Assembly (NCBI GenBank): GCA_037127255.1
Contig: JBANSL010000013.1
Span: forward strand, 2,172,188-2,236,187
DNA: 64,000 nucleotides
Direction: 5' to 3'
From: Persicaria tinctoria
Lineage: Eukaryota; Streptophyta; Magnoliopsida; Caryophyllales; Polygonaceae
Shown piece by piece: positions 48,859 to 61,265 of this stretch. Below the pieces are notes generated by a model. That model searched no databases, was not told the origin of the DNA, and saw only the letters and a list, made by a program, of their open reading frames with translations. Each line of letters starts with the position of its first letter. Positions within the stretch are counted from its first letter, which is position 1. Position numbers and translations under genes: made by a program.

Positions 48859-49341
48859 GTGTTCTAATTAAAAAATCACGCCTATGCGCTAGGCGGGAGG
48901 GCACCTAGGAATTTTTAATTAAGCCTAGGCGCCGCCTAGTCCCGTCTAGACCCCTTAGGGGCCACCTAGTCCCACCTAGGCCCGTCTAGCTCGCCAATTA
49001 TTAAATTTTAGCTTATAGCTAGCATGTGATTAGTTGACTTGGAGTTTTCTTTATCCCTTAATTAAAAGTCGGGATGTATGTCCTTTTGAGTTGAGCCTAT
49101 GATTTTGAATTTTATGAGGTTTAGAGTCGCTAGCTAATCGGACGTGTACTTTTGTGTTTACTTACTTTAGTGTTAGTTAAGCATCACAAATTTGAGTTTA
49201 TGATTGATATTATGGATTATTATTACATTATATGAATTATTGACATGTGTTATACGTTAAAATATAAGGAAATAGTCAGGTTTGTTATAAGTCCACCTAA
49301 ACGCCGTCTAGACACCCGTCTAGCGCCTTTTAGAACATTGA
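48859..49341. mobile_element. TIR element with GGCGCTAG-type ends
   Basis: The left part reads GTGTTCTAATTAAAAAATCA and then GCGCTAGGCGGG. The right part, reversed, reads AATGTTCTAAAAGGCGCTAG and then CGGGTG. CAATAAGCG (48850-48858) and CAATAAGGG (49342-49350) flank it, a target duplication of 8-9 bases that fits hAT or Mutator insertion. It is non-coding. Confidence 0.65.
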
Positions 49342-49347
49342 CAATAA

Positions 49348-50573
49348 GGGTGTGTTTGGGTGTAGGATGTATGGGGCTTGGGGATGGCAAAAGTGCCTCG
49401 GGTTTCCCGCCACGGTGTTTGGGTGTCCGGGTTTAGCGTGTTTGAGGGTTGGGAAAAGGGGGGTTTGAGAGATGGATCTGGATGGGTTTTCAATCCTTGT
49501 TGGAGGAGGTTTGATGGATGTGGAAGGGGGGATGCCCTTTTCTACCCTTTGTGAATACTGTCAATTCATCATGGTGCAGATTCTGGAGAAGTATACCTGC
49601 TCCAACAATGGAAGCTCCTCCATCCCCGGATGCCTACCGGAAAGCTACTACTCGATCGCGTTCGCTTATATCCGTTCGATTTAGGACCTGATCGAAGCCT
49701 ATCCGGATCTAGACGGGTTGATCCACTGCAACTTCGCGAAGAACAAGCTTTCCGACGCCAAATTGTACCATTGCAGGCCGTTGAAGAGGTCAACCAACCG
49801 ACTTTGGATTTCGATGATATGCCTCTCCACCGCCATGGCCGCTCTAGTTCTGCTTTGGATTGCAATGGCTCACATCTCTGTCGGCGGAAGATCCTCCTCG
49901 ATGTCGTCGATCACCCCAAACACACCCCAAATCAACGGAACCGATCAGAGACCAGTGAGAGAGTGCATTCAGAATTCGGTCCTCCCTCTTTCTCTCTCAC
50001 TCTCATAAATCTCCATCTTCTTCTTCATTCTGGTCTCTCCCTCTTCCGAAAACCCACCGAAATTCGAGTCCCGAAGGGGTGAAAGTCACCGTTTTTAGCC
50101 CACAAGCTCCTTTCTTTGTCTGCTCGATTTCTCCACATTTCCATTCCTCGGGTTCTTGGGGTTTCTTTTTCGTTCTTCTGTGTGTCTGAATTTGGGGGTT
50201 CCGCCATGGATGCGGAGCACCAGAGCTCGGGGAAGAGTGGGAGGAGGAAGAAGAAGCAACAGGACGACTTGCTGAAGCTCATAATCGAGTCAATGGAGGA
50301 AAGAATCGCGGAAGATAAGAACCCTAGACATACTCAAGAAGAAGAGGGGTATGAAAATGGGGGCAATTTGGTCATTTCATGTGGATAAGTGGGAGTAATT
50401 CGGTCTTTGCCCGTCACTCCATCCACCAAAAAATCAAAATACAACCAAACACAAAACCTAAAAATTTGGGTGTTGAGTTTCCATCTCTTCCATCCCAAAA
50501 ATCCATCCCAATCCCCTACATCCACTAAAATTCTTCAAATCCATTAAAATCCATCTCGTTTCCAAACACACCC
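49348..50573. mobile_element. PIF/Harbinger-type element with gene-like interior
   Basis: GGGTGTGTTTGG at the left and CCAAACACACCC at the right are perfect inverted repeats, with TAA on each side (49345-49347, 50574-50576). The interior is GC-richer than the flanks and holds several short frames, including the one at 50206. None looks like a Harbinger transposase, so it would be non-autonomous. It may have captured host sequence. Confidence 0.75.
50206..50388 (+). CDS. Short open frame inside the Harbinger-type element
   Basis: An ATG in a good context (CCGCCATGG) opens 60 codons beginning MDAEHQSSGKSGRRKKKQQD, with a basic stretch followed by LLKLIIESMEERIAED. The 100 bases before it look like a plant leader: CT-rich with several TTCTT words. 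It resembles the first exon of a host gene cut off by the element. I recognise no family. Confidence 0.3.
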   Translation: MDAEHQSSGKSGRRKKKQQDDLLKLIIESMEERIAEDKNPRHTQEEEGYENGGNLVISCG

Positions 50574-50744
50574 TAAGTTACCTTTTATCTTTTATTCACA
50601 ATGTCTTTTTGTAAAGGTATGATATTAATAATAATAACTTCATCTTATTATTATTAATCAATGATCGAATTCATAAGGCTCTTTTGTTTGTGACATGACC
50701 CATTAAAATAATAATAGATATATTAAATCTAATTTATTTATGAA

Positions 50745-51629
50745 CTAGTGTATGCCCCGTTCCCTGCACGGGAATATTTTAACACAATATTATAAAATTA
50801 CATTTATTATCTATAAAAATAAATCCTATTATTAATATGAAAATAAATAAATAAATATGAATTACATTATGATAATTAAAATAATAACTGAAAATATAAG
50901 ATTAAAATTAATCTAGATCTAAATAACTCATTCTCTTGAACAATAGTATATATATAAATAAAATAACTATGAAATAATTAATTCTTTCCACCAAAAATAA
51001 TTGATAACAGCTATCAAATATTTACTACTATGTATCTATTAATATTTTTGGTAATTATGATCACTGTTCTAAAAAAATCCTTCAAGGCCCGCCTAGACTC
51101 CTGCCTAAACCCCTTACCTCACCCTTCCACCAAGGTCTTCAAGATCACCAAGACTCGCCTAGACCCCAAACACCCGCCATAAAATTCGTCTATATGGCAA
51201 TTGGGTGAACCTAATGTCTTTTTTAGGTCCCGTCCATATGGTGTAATTTATATATAAACCGTCCATTGGATAGATTATTTATAATCCAGATGGAGATACA
51301 CTTATATGACAATTTGTATATCGGTATATGCCAAATTTATTACTATCATTGCGTTTAATTATATCGATATAGTTATTTCCTTATATAATATTTACTCTTT
51401 TATAAGATATTCCATCTATTTAATTATATGAGTTAATGGTAAAATAAAATAATTATTTTTATTAGATTTCCTTTTTGACGGGAGAAAGTTTTTCTTATTA
51501 TTTTTATTAGATTTCCGTTTTTACGGGAGAAAGTTTTGCGAGATGCACTCACGTGCCGCCACGTAAGCAGATTCACTCACAAGCCGCCACGCAGGCAACA
51601 ATGCATCGATTTTAGTATATGTATATAGA
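50745..51629 (-). mobile_element. Helitron, non-autonomous
   Basis: On the minus strand the element starts TCTATATACATATACTAAAA at 51629 and ends CTAG at 50745. A GC-rich hairpin (CCCGT-loop-ACGGG) sits about 10 bases before the end. It lies between A and T, the normal Helitron target, with no target duplication. It is 885 bases long and has no Rep/helicase frame. Confidence 0.75.
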
Positions 51630-52386
51630 TCGTAATTAACTTCTAGTAAAATATTATATGACTATATAAATTATTCGGAGTATATTATTAAAATTTTAAA
51701 TTAATTGATGGCACAAAATCCTTCCAATTTTTGAATGGGTCAACGTACCTTTTGTTCCAAATTAAGAAGTACATTACATAGGAAAAATGAGCCAAAATCC
51801 TCTTCACGCACCAGTACAAAATTGGTCTAATATCACGGATATTTAGAACCTAATATCACGGATTTAAGAAAACACACGCCCGGACACTAGTACAAAATTG
51901 GTCTAATATCCATACAGAGTCCTCTATAGTACATTTCGTGTCACGTGTAATTAATTTTAATTTTTAAAATTTTTTATTTATATTTCTCATAATGAAAGTT
52001 TATTAACATGTGAATATAAATGTATAAAATATAAATATAATTTTTTTAATTAACTTTAAGAAATAAAATTATACCCAATTGTGTATTACATGAAAAATCT
52101 CACAAAGTAGAGGATTCTGGCTCGGTAAAGACACATAAAACAATCATAAAGGCATATATCACTTATGGGGATTAGGAAAAGAGAATCATTCAAAGATGCA
52201 AGCAAGATAAAGAAGCACATAAGAAAAACTATGTGCAAGTGTCAAATTCTCAAAGCTACAATGTGTGGTTTGTGTTTAAGGCGACTAGGCGAATCCGACA
52301 ACATAATCTATTTTTTAATTAAAACATGTTTTTTCTATCAATTTTATTTTATACAGTATATTTTAAGTTCCCGAAAACTATAACTT
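51630..52386. other. Intergenic region
   Basis: No gene was recognised. ACTAGTACAAAATTGGTCTA-like words occur twice (near 51810 and 51888), an imperfect direct repeat of about 75-80 bases. Confidence 0.45.
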
Positions 52387-52868
52387 AGGTCTCGTTTGGT
52401 TAAATATGAGAAGTAGACTTCCCAGGAAGTAACTTCCCGGGATTTGTAATTTCCATGAATTCTACTTCATGGAAAATGTAAAAATATGTTTGGTTGAAAA
52501 TAATTTCTCATAAATTCAATTTCTATGTTTTGTTTGGTTAAACATGGAATTGTCATAGTAATTTATTTAAAATTACTCTTGTAACCTTTTACTTTTTGTT
52601 TAAAATCAAAATCTATATGGGCAAATTGGTGATTTTGTTTATAAAAAAATAAATTTTATACAAGATTTGGAAAAAAAGAATGGAGGAAGTAGAACTTACC
52701 TACCCTCTCCATGGTAAGTTAAATTCCACCATTTCATGGTAATTTAAATTCCTATGAATTTAAATTCATGGGTTTTCTCATTTTAAAAAAACAAATCAAA
52801 CACATGTATTGACTCATACTTCCTGGGATTTTGAACTTCCCAGGAAGTAGAAAGCTAACCAAACGACA
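52387..52868. mobile_element. TIR element (CGTTTGGTT type)
   Basis: The left end GTCTCGTTTGGTTAAATATG and the right end, reversed, ATGTCGTTTGGTTAGCTTTC are inverted repeats that extend into ACTTCCCAGGAAGT near each border. That inner word is itself palindromic. No clear target duplication was found. It is non-coding. Confidence 0.65.
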
Positions 52869-52918
52869 TATCTAAAATAATATATATTTTTAATAATATT
52901 TAACTCTCTAAAATTATA

Positions 52919-53142
52919 CTCCCTCCGTTCTAAAATATGAGTCGTTTTGACTTCGTGGTACGTTTTTTAAGGAGCTAAAAACTATATAAAATATTAATTT
53001 TTTAAAATAATATTATATTTATTATTAATAAGTATAATATTATTTTAAAAAATGAGCATAAAATTAATATTTTATAAAGTTTTTAACTCATTAAAAAATG
53101 TAACACATAATCAAAGTGACTTATATTTTAAAACGGAGGGAA
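52919..53142. mobile_element. Stowaway MITE
   Basis: CTCCCTCCGTTCTAAAATAT and, reversed, TTCCCTCCGTTTTAAAATAT form the ends, with TA on both sides. Length is 224 bases. Confidence 0.85.
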
Positions 53143-53981
53143 TATATTTTCCTTAACGAATGAAGCATATATATATTCCTTGTTTCTTGGTCTCCTCTGT
53201 TTTTCCTTTGAGAACTGCTAAAATATCTTCGATCTTATTCTCTTTTCTTATAATTAATTAATTAATCTGTTAATTTCTTATAGTTAATTATGTTGTGTGA
53301 TACATCATACATCCGATCATGTTTGCATTTCAATTCTTTGCCCCAAACGGAACAATATTTAGTGTTAGCATTTGGACTAAGATTCGATGATTCGATCGGA
53401 TGTAACACTCGCTCTTAATATTTTGGAAATGCCATGATGTTAGCAATTACTTACGGTCGAATCAGAACCCTCAAAGTATCACTTGCGCAAATAGCCTAGC
53501 ACATAAGTCGGGCGGAGTTCCATCATAAAACCAATTGGCAACAGGAGGAGTAATCCACTAGCTTATATACCAAAACTTCTTTGTTCATGCTATCAATGTG
53601 GGACTCTTTTTGGTCTCTTCACATTTCATTCTCTAAACACGCCCCCGCAAGAGCAACTAGGGTCGTTTTTCGCCTCTAGTTACACTTGGACAACGGGTCT
53701 AGCACGCGCACACATTTTTATGTATTAAAAACTATATAAAATATTAATAATTTTATTACTATTAAGTATGAATTCGTAAAAACAAATGTAAAAAAATATT
53801 AATAATATTTTATATAATTTTTAACATTCTAAAAAGTGTGCTTGAATAGTAAACGACAAGTTTTAATTAACAGAGGGAGTATTTTTTTAGAAGATTTTAG
53901 TTTTGATATTAAATAATTTTAAATAAAATAAACATAAGATTTTAGTTTGATTAGCTTTTAAAACCGGAGATTTTCAACAGC
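53143..53981. other. Intergenic region with a decayed MITE
   Basis: The right end of an old Stowaway element (AACAGAGGGAGTA) lies near 53880. The stretch 53355-53640, with GTGTTAGCATTTGG and later GTAATCCACTAGCTTATATA, resembles a solo LTR, but I could not define its ends. Confidence 0.35.
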
Positions 53982-53992
53982 TACTCACCCAA

Positions 53993-55201
53993 CAACAACA
54001 ACAACATACCCATTTTGTCCCACCGGGGCAGGGTCTAGGGGGCCAAATTGTACACACTCTTTCCCCGACGTCGTTGGGAGAGTGTTTCCTAGTGGCCCAG
54101 ACACCAACAAATATAAACTCATAGAACAACAAAAAGGCAAATGTAGCAAACGAAACTAAAAAACAAAATATAAACTCGTAGAAAAACAAAACGGCAAAAG
54201 AAACAAACGAAACTAAAAAAGAGGATGACATGGTGTGCGAAACGGGAGATATGGTCTATGTCACTTGCATGAGGACCAGTCTAACCCTCTCCGACGTGAA
54301 TGACTCTTCTCCGATGCGCTCTATCCATAACCATGCTCTCGGTAAGGTTAAGAAGGGCACAATCTTGTCTTATCACCTCACTCCAACTCTTCTTCGGTCT
54401 CCCTCTGCTCCGTCTTACTCTATCGATCTCCAAACTGTCACACCTATAAACTAACGCGCTCGACTCTCTTCTCTACACATGACCAAACCAACGAAGCCTT
54501 GACTCCCATAACTTATCTCGGATACTGCATACTCCCACTTTGTCGCAGATAACTTCGTTTCTGATCCTGTCAAGTCTAGTAAAACCACTCATCCATCTGA
54601 TCATCCTCATCTTTGCCACCATAAGTCTCTGCTCTTGTGTCTTCGTAGTTGCCCAACACTCAGCCCCATACAATAGAGCAGGCCTAACTATCACTTTGTA
54701 GAATTTTTCCTTGAGCTTTGGAGGCACTCTCCTATCGCATAAGACCCCTGATGCCGCCCTCCACTTCTGTCATCCCTTTTGAATCCGATGTTTGATATCT
54801 ATGTCCACACCACCGTCACTCTGCATCACCGACCCTAAGTATCTGAAGTTATCCTTTCTCGGGACAATATCCTCGCCCAACATTACGTCTTGCTCTACGT
54901 CTTCCTCTCCTCCCAATCTGAACTTCACATATTCCGTCTTTGCTCTACTCAGTCTGAAGCCCTTGCCTTCCAACGTCTCTCTCCACCTCTCTAACTTCCT
55001 GATCACCCCATTTCTCGTTTCATCCACTAACACAATGTCATCTGCAAAGAGCATACACCATGGAACCTCCTCTTGGATAGGCCCTGACACTACGTCCATG
55101 ACCAAAGTGAAAAGGAAAGGACTAAGGGCCGAACCTTGATGAAGCCTTACCCTCACAGGGAAGTACTCAGTGTCCCCTACACAGGTGGCAACACTACTCA
55201 A
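53993..55201 (-). mobile_element. RTE-type LINE, 5'-truncated, with target duplication
   Basis: TACTCACCCAA lies at 53982-53992 and 55202-55212, an 11-bp target duplication. On the minus strand the frame begins inside the reverse transcriptase: RLHQGSALSPFLF, then CMLFADDIVL with the catalytic ADD, then FRYLGSVMQSDG. It then shifts frame and continues [12 protein letters not shown] and [15 protein letters not shown]. The 3' end is a (TTG)n tail at 53993-54005. The endonuclease and the RT N-terminus are missing, as is usual after incomplete reverse transcription. It is inactive. Confidence 0.9.
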
Positions 55202-55212
55202 TACTCACCCAA

Positions 55213-56398
55213 ACATTTTTAATTTTCTATTCACAAATTTCCTTCGGTTAACCCCTGGCCCTAACAATTAGCTAGGTTTACGAAAAAACATACCGTCTTA
55301 TTAACATCGATCTAAATCTAAACATTTATACCACATGTCATCTCCTCATTTATAGTTAAATTCATTACATATTTTTTTTAATCCATATCTAATTATGATA
55401 TTTATGCATTTTTAAACGATGATATTAATGTTTTTAAAGTGACCAATTAAATGTATATATAAGTATCTAATTATGGATTTACGATTTTGACTTACTTTAT
55501 CAACTATACATTTTGTTATTTTATCTAATAAATATTTTATACTAACAAGATTTTGTTTTTATTTTTTTGTTAAAAAAATTACGCGGAGATTATGCTCGTA
55601 TATACTGAGTATTTAATACAAGGAATCCATTAGTTTCAACCACTCCAGGTGTCTTTTACGAGTCATAATCTCTGCATCAATTATATTTTAATATTATATT
55701 ATAGATATTTATTTGGAGAAACCCTTTTATTTTAAGTTATTTATTCAATCAATTTGAAGGAATCTTTTGCAACAATCTAGGGATATGATCATATGATAAT
55801 ATACAGAGTATATAAAATATGAGTAAAGTGAAAAATCTCTTTTGAAAAGTCTCGGTTCATATTTTTCCTTTTCCTTCTACTTGAATTTATTATTCTGGAA
55901 CAGGAAAAAAAAATTATCTTTCTTGAGAAAGCTTTCGTTGGATAAATTCCTGTTGGGAATAGAAAATTCGTCCGAAAGTACAACATCTTGTTACATTATG
56001 CCAGATTCGAAACAAGCAAGTGTAGTAGTACAACCATGTCGCTCTTTATGCTTAGGGTCGCTTCTTTTTTCTTTTCAATTTTTTTTTTCTTTTTCCCCTT
56101 TTGCATCAGCACTCAAAGTCTCAAACAATATCACTCTGAAGATACACTTTGGAGATATTAAATTGTAACAAATAACACTCCCAAATACAAGTGGGTTAAA
56201 CTTGGACCATCACACAATTCAGCAAAGTGCTTGGCTGCATCTTGATTCCTTGAAGCCAATGTGGTGATGGCTTATTTATGACACAGAGCAACTGCATCAA
56301 ACTTTCATGAGCTCTATGCCATTTGTGCACGTAATGTATGAGAGCTAACCCAAGTCCTACAACAAACAAGACCCAATGTGATGGATTGGATTCCTTGC
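55213..56398. other. 3' flank of the CHX18-type gene
   Basis: AT-rich, with no gene recognised. The part next to 56399 probably contains the 3' untranslated region of the exchanger gene. Confidence 0.45.
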
Positions 56399-59300
56399 TC
56401 ATTCGGTCTCGTTTCCGCTGACGGATTCATCCTCCGACAAGAAGGGGTCCTGCCGGAGGTCTCGGTGGTACTGCTGCACCACCAACACCGAGGCACTTGT
56501 CATGAACTCAGGTGAAACCATGAGGCTACCCACCGGACCCAGCTCCGGGCTATCGCTCTTGACCCTCATTGACCCTGCAACCTTCCCCATTGGGCTCCTG
56601 CCCACCACAAACATGTTGCTGTTAGAAAACTGCCTTAAGGCTTCGACAGCCTCCGATTTGCTCTGGACTATTCGCTCTTCGTACTTAATCGACGGCTCCT
56701 CCTTCGCCTTCTCCCGAACCTCCGCAATCATCTCGTCTTCAGATGATGCGTCCGCCCCTGCATCTTTCGGCTTCCTTTTCACATCCACGGCAATGTGATC
56801 CTCTGTTTTGAACCCTTCTCCTGCCTTGAGGTGCACCACCACGACGGTGATCCCTGGGTGCTCCACCATTCGTCGCGCAAAGGCCAATGCCTCGCAGTCA
56901 TCCGGGCCACCGAAGAACAACAATGTGATAATCGACGACACGTTGCTTGCAGCCACCTGGGAGGACCCGCCAAGGCCTCTATCGACAAGGATACCGACAG
57001 AGCAGGGGGCCTGTGCGAGGACCTTGCGGTTGACACTTTGGTACTCGTGGCTTGTCGTCTCAAACGTGCCATCAAGCCGCTGGTGCTTGTGGAACGGAAT
57101 GATGATAATGGCAGCTCGCTTGTCCTCAGCGCTCGAGACAATGTCATCATGGATTTCCGATGTGTGAGAGATGGCAGTCATGGGCCGGATGTAGACTCGG
57201 CTGAGCTGCTGGTAGGCGTCAAAGGCCACGACAATTTGGTTGGATTCCGACAACCCCTTGTTCCAGAACGGAAGGCCGTTCTTCCTTGCCTTGTGGACCA
57301 TTCGGATTGCAGAGGACCGCTCGGAGAGCTCCATGAGGTGCATAGCATAGACGCAAAGGCCTTCTTTCTTCTCAATGCCGCGAGAGGCCTCGATCAGGTT
57401 GATCATGGTAGGGATGTTCCTGGGGCTGTTGAAGCATATCAGGACTCGGAGCTGGGTGCTCGTGTTCTTGCGCTGGATGGTTCGGTGTTTGTAAGTGTGC
57501 TGCTTTCCTCCCTGCTTAGCCGGTTTGTACACCGCCATGACCATTGGTGTGGTGACGAAAGTTGTAAAAAGGGCCATCATAACCATAATGGCAAAAGTCT
57601 GATCATTAAGAACCTAAATAGTTGATCAAACAGGGTTGAATGTTAAGCACAAGAAGTTCTTATAGATGTAGTATTGATAAAGATGTCGGAAAAACTTTTT
57701 TACCTTTCGGTCTTTGCCAATGTTGAGGACGATGAGCTCGACTAAACCTTTGCTATTCATCAAGAAACCAAGAGCTAGGGCCTCCTGCACAGGCAACTTA
57801 AAACACATCGAGACTACGACAGTTCCGACAATCTTACCAACGCAGGCAGTGACAATGACCAATACGAGGAGTCCCCAGGATTGCCAGCCTTGGATGGTAA
57901 ACAAGTCTGTCTTGAGCCCGCTAGAGACGAAGTACAACGGAAGGAGGAGACCCGACACGAGATCCTCGACCTTCTCTATGAGAGCACCAGCCAGTGGCCC
58001 CTCTTTCGGGAAAATAACCCCAATCACAAAGGCACCAAACAGGGCATGGATCCCAATGGTATCCGTTATAAATCCAGCTGCCAAAACGGCACCTAATGTA
58101 GCACAAACATATATCTCCTTGACCGGCTCCCCATTCGGACAACGATGACAGATCCAATTGAAGATCGGAGCAACTAAGAACACGCATCCGGTGACAAAGG
58201 CGGCGCCACAGAGCAGGACCCATAGTGGAACCAATGGAGAGGATTTTTTCCCCGAGAGAGCAATGGCCAGAGCAAGGAGGATCCAGGCCACCACGTCGTT
58301 TACTGCAGCTGCTGACATGGCCATCCTACCCACATCAGTTGTCAAGAGCTTGAGCTCCGCCAGGATACGAGCTAAGACGGGAAATGCGGTAATGGACAAG
58401 GCGACACCCATGAAGACGAGGAAGGCAGGGCCATCTACGCCTCTGCAGATGGTTTTTCTCAGGACAACTGATGTGCCAATGCCTAGTACAAAAGGTAAGC
58501 TGATCCCTCCAACAGCAATGCTGAGGGCTTTCTTCCCAGTCTTTTTCAAGGCTTTTGGGTCCAACTCCAAGCCTACCAGGAAGAGGAAGAATAGGAGACC
58601 GAGATTCGCGAGAGTGTCCAGCACTGTCAGGCTCCGGGGCGGGAAAATAGTATGCAAGAAGTCTTTGTTCTTTCCAAAAGCTGATGGACCAAGTAATATG
58701 CCACCCTGTCAAGAGAAGTGGAAACAATCAATATCCCATTTGTTATGATAGAGGAAATCTTAGTCGAATCCGTTAACATAAGTCTAGCCATAGCTAGAAA
58801 ATGCAAATCCTAAGTAAAGCAAGTAACTCACTAAAAGCTTATGTTGATATTAGAAGATCATGGCAGGTTTATGCTTTAATAGATCCAAAAAATTGGTGAA
58901 AGGGAAACAAACAACAACAATGTTAAAAACCAACATGGTGTTAACATAAAGCCTTATCTTCTGCTTAAACTCTTCCACCTTCCACCAAAAAAAAAATTCT
59001 TCTGCGTAAAGCAATCCATAGCTCATAGCCACATGAACTATAAATATAATAATCCAGCAAATTACCGTTTCTTGAATCAATTGAATACCGTCTATTTGAA
59101 CCCGAGCTTCAATCAAGTGGAAATTAATATGTTCTAAATGAAAATAATTCACAAATATAGAACAACAAATGCCTAGATCCATGATTCCTGAAATATGATG
59201 CAACTATTGATACAAGAATGCATTAGTTAGCTTGTAGGGTCTACATAACTAATAACTATCTAAGTCCACAAGATAGAATAAAGATTAGATAAGGTTAATT

Positions 59301-59494
59301 ACCACAATCTCTGCAATTACTCGAGGCTGCCTTAACGGTCTGAGAAGGAAAGCCAGAGTTCGAGTAAGCACAAGCACAAGGCATATCTGTAGAATAACCA
59401 GAGGGAGAGCATAATGAAGAGGGTTCTCATTTTGAAAGGCCCCAGTAGACGTAGCCTGCATAGGCGGAGGACAGACAGTGGCGTTGGAAACCAT
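56399..59494 (-). CDS. CHX18: Cation/H+ exchanger, CHX18-type (CPA2 family)
   Basis: CHX16-20 proteins exchange K+ for H+ in endomembranes and adjust compartment pH. Coding exons are 59303-59494, 57704-58705 and 56399-57613, giving 2409 bases and 802 residues, close to Arabidopsis CHX18 (about 810). The N-terminal half carries the sodium/hydrogen exchanger domain with about 12 membrane segments. It opens with [20 protein letters not shown] and [13 protein letters not shown], and includes the conserved [12 protein letters not shown] and the ion-binding [11 protein letters not shown] (Asn200-Asp201). [20 protein letters not shown] precedes the soluble half. That half is a USP-like cytosolic tail with [42 protein letters not shown] and [20 protein letters not shown]. 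The frame is intact and the start ATG (59494) follows a good acceptor at about 59496, so the leader is probably spliced. Confidence 0.93.
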
Positions 59495-61129
59495 TCTGAA
59501 CAACAAAAAACCTCCACAAATGTCTCAACAACACAGTTCCTGACTCTAGTTTCCCTGCATAATTTGATGAAGAACAAACTTATAAGGATGTTGCAACTTG
59601 CAAGTCAAAGATAAGATATCCCCATACAGAAGTCATAATGAGACAGAAAGTCAATATTGCATCTTACAGAAATGTATTCAAATTAGATGCATAGATATCA
59701 TTATGTAGAACTACTCAGTTAACTCGTGATATCTACTGCAACTTTTCCTTTCTTTTCATTCAAGTCTCAGTCCCAATTTTGAAGCTGAGTATCTAGAAAA
59801 TCACATGTGACCTTCTTAAAGGCATGCATCACAAACAGCTACTTGATTGACAGATAAGAAACAAGTGTTTCTTCTATTCTGTGATTAAACAAAAGAAAAT
59901 GTGAGGTGCCCGTGTCATGAAATGCGGTTAAGCTATTGCTTAGCACCGTCTGATTCGTCAAAGATCAGTTTGATTTAGTTGCACTTCATTTAGTTAACGC
60001 TCTTTCATCAACCAGGCCTCCAGAGGACAGGATCTTAGAACACAGCTTTCTTAACATATAAGAAAGTTTATAAGAACTCTGTTGTTTCCTAGAATTACTA
60101 TATAACTTGATGGGGGAAAAACCTGTGTGAATTAAAAAAAGGCCGTACATAGATGCAAGATGATAAAACTTCAGTAGTTAAAAACTTCGGTAAACTTGAA
60201 TTCTAGATAAGTAAATGATGATGTAAGAGTATCTTTTAATTATCCCAAAAGATTAAATTGATAGATGACAGTTCACAGTTTCCCCCCTAAATACATGGAA
60301 ATGGAATTTTTTGCATCTATGACCTGCACATACTATTAGGCAAATATTAAATCACAATTAATGAATCATATCTCTCTAATTAGGCTTGCAGCACTCGCCA
60401 CAAAAACGACGAAATACAGTTTAGAGAAAAATATTAGGATAACGATTAGCAGATCTCTGACCAATGATAATCCATTTTTATCATAACTTCGCTATGTGCA
60501 GCAGAAATTGTCCTGGATCTGGATGCAGTCTCCACACAATTTTGTTTGTTTGGTCTTTCAAAAAAGGGCAGTTTTGTCCTTAAGCCAAAAAAAAAATGAT
60601 ATAAGGACAGTGACTGACTATGTGCCACCTCCCCGTCATGACCGCAAGATCAACCAACCACACGCCCTCAAATCCTCAATCGTCTACATGCAGCTAACCA
60701 AATTACCGAATTACACTAGATCTTGCCACAAATCCCCCATACTTACCCCGAACAAGAAAACCTCACAGAGAAATCAGATATAGAATCAACAACTCAATAA
60801 ATTCAAGTTCAGTATTCAATGCAGCTTGTCAACAGTTGCAGTTACAAGAAACAGATAAACAACAACACGTTATCAAATAGAGATCAAAATCTCGAACCTG
60901 ATTGTACAATTTCTGCAACAAAGCTTGTTCTCTAACTTACGAAAATGATAGATCACGAGCCGAAAATCAAACGTCGCTTAATCGCATGTACCTGTTCGCT
61001 GTTTCCACCAACAAATTTACGCGAAAATCGAAACAGATAATGGACCTCGAAATTCCAAATCCTGTTGTTCAATTAGCACTGTAATCAACAGAAATCCATC
61101 ACAAAAACCAGGAAGAAGATGAAGAACAC

Positions 61130-61265
61130 CTTTCGAATCTTCCAAGAACGGATCTCTGGCGCGCTTAACCACTTCACAGGGAAACTCCGGAGAGTGGGAG
61201 AACGAAAGGGAGGAGAAAAAGAGAAGAAGAGCGCGAGAGGGGAAAAACAACTTCCGGACTAGTAG
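61130..61265 (-). other. Likely first, untranslated exon of the CHX18-type gene
   Basis: A donor AAAG|GTGTTC at 61130/61129 ends a CT-rich, leader-like exon on the minus strand. The acceptor just before the ATG at 59494 would give a leader intron of about 1.6 kb. No coding frame lies between them. RNA data would be needed to fix the start. Confidence 0.45.

Noticed and set aside
53355..53640. Solo LTR
   Set aside because: Some LTR-like words occur, but no TG...CA borders or target duplication could be set.
56795..57625. 276-codon plus-strand frame opposite the CHX18 tail
   Set aside because: It is antisense to a conserved exon and has no family resemblance or suitable start context.
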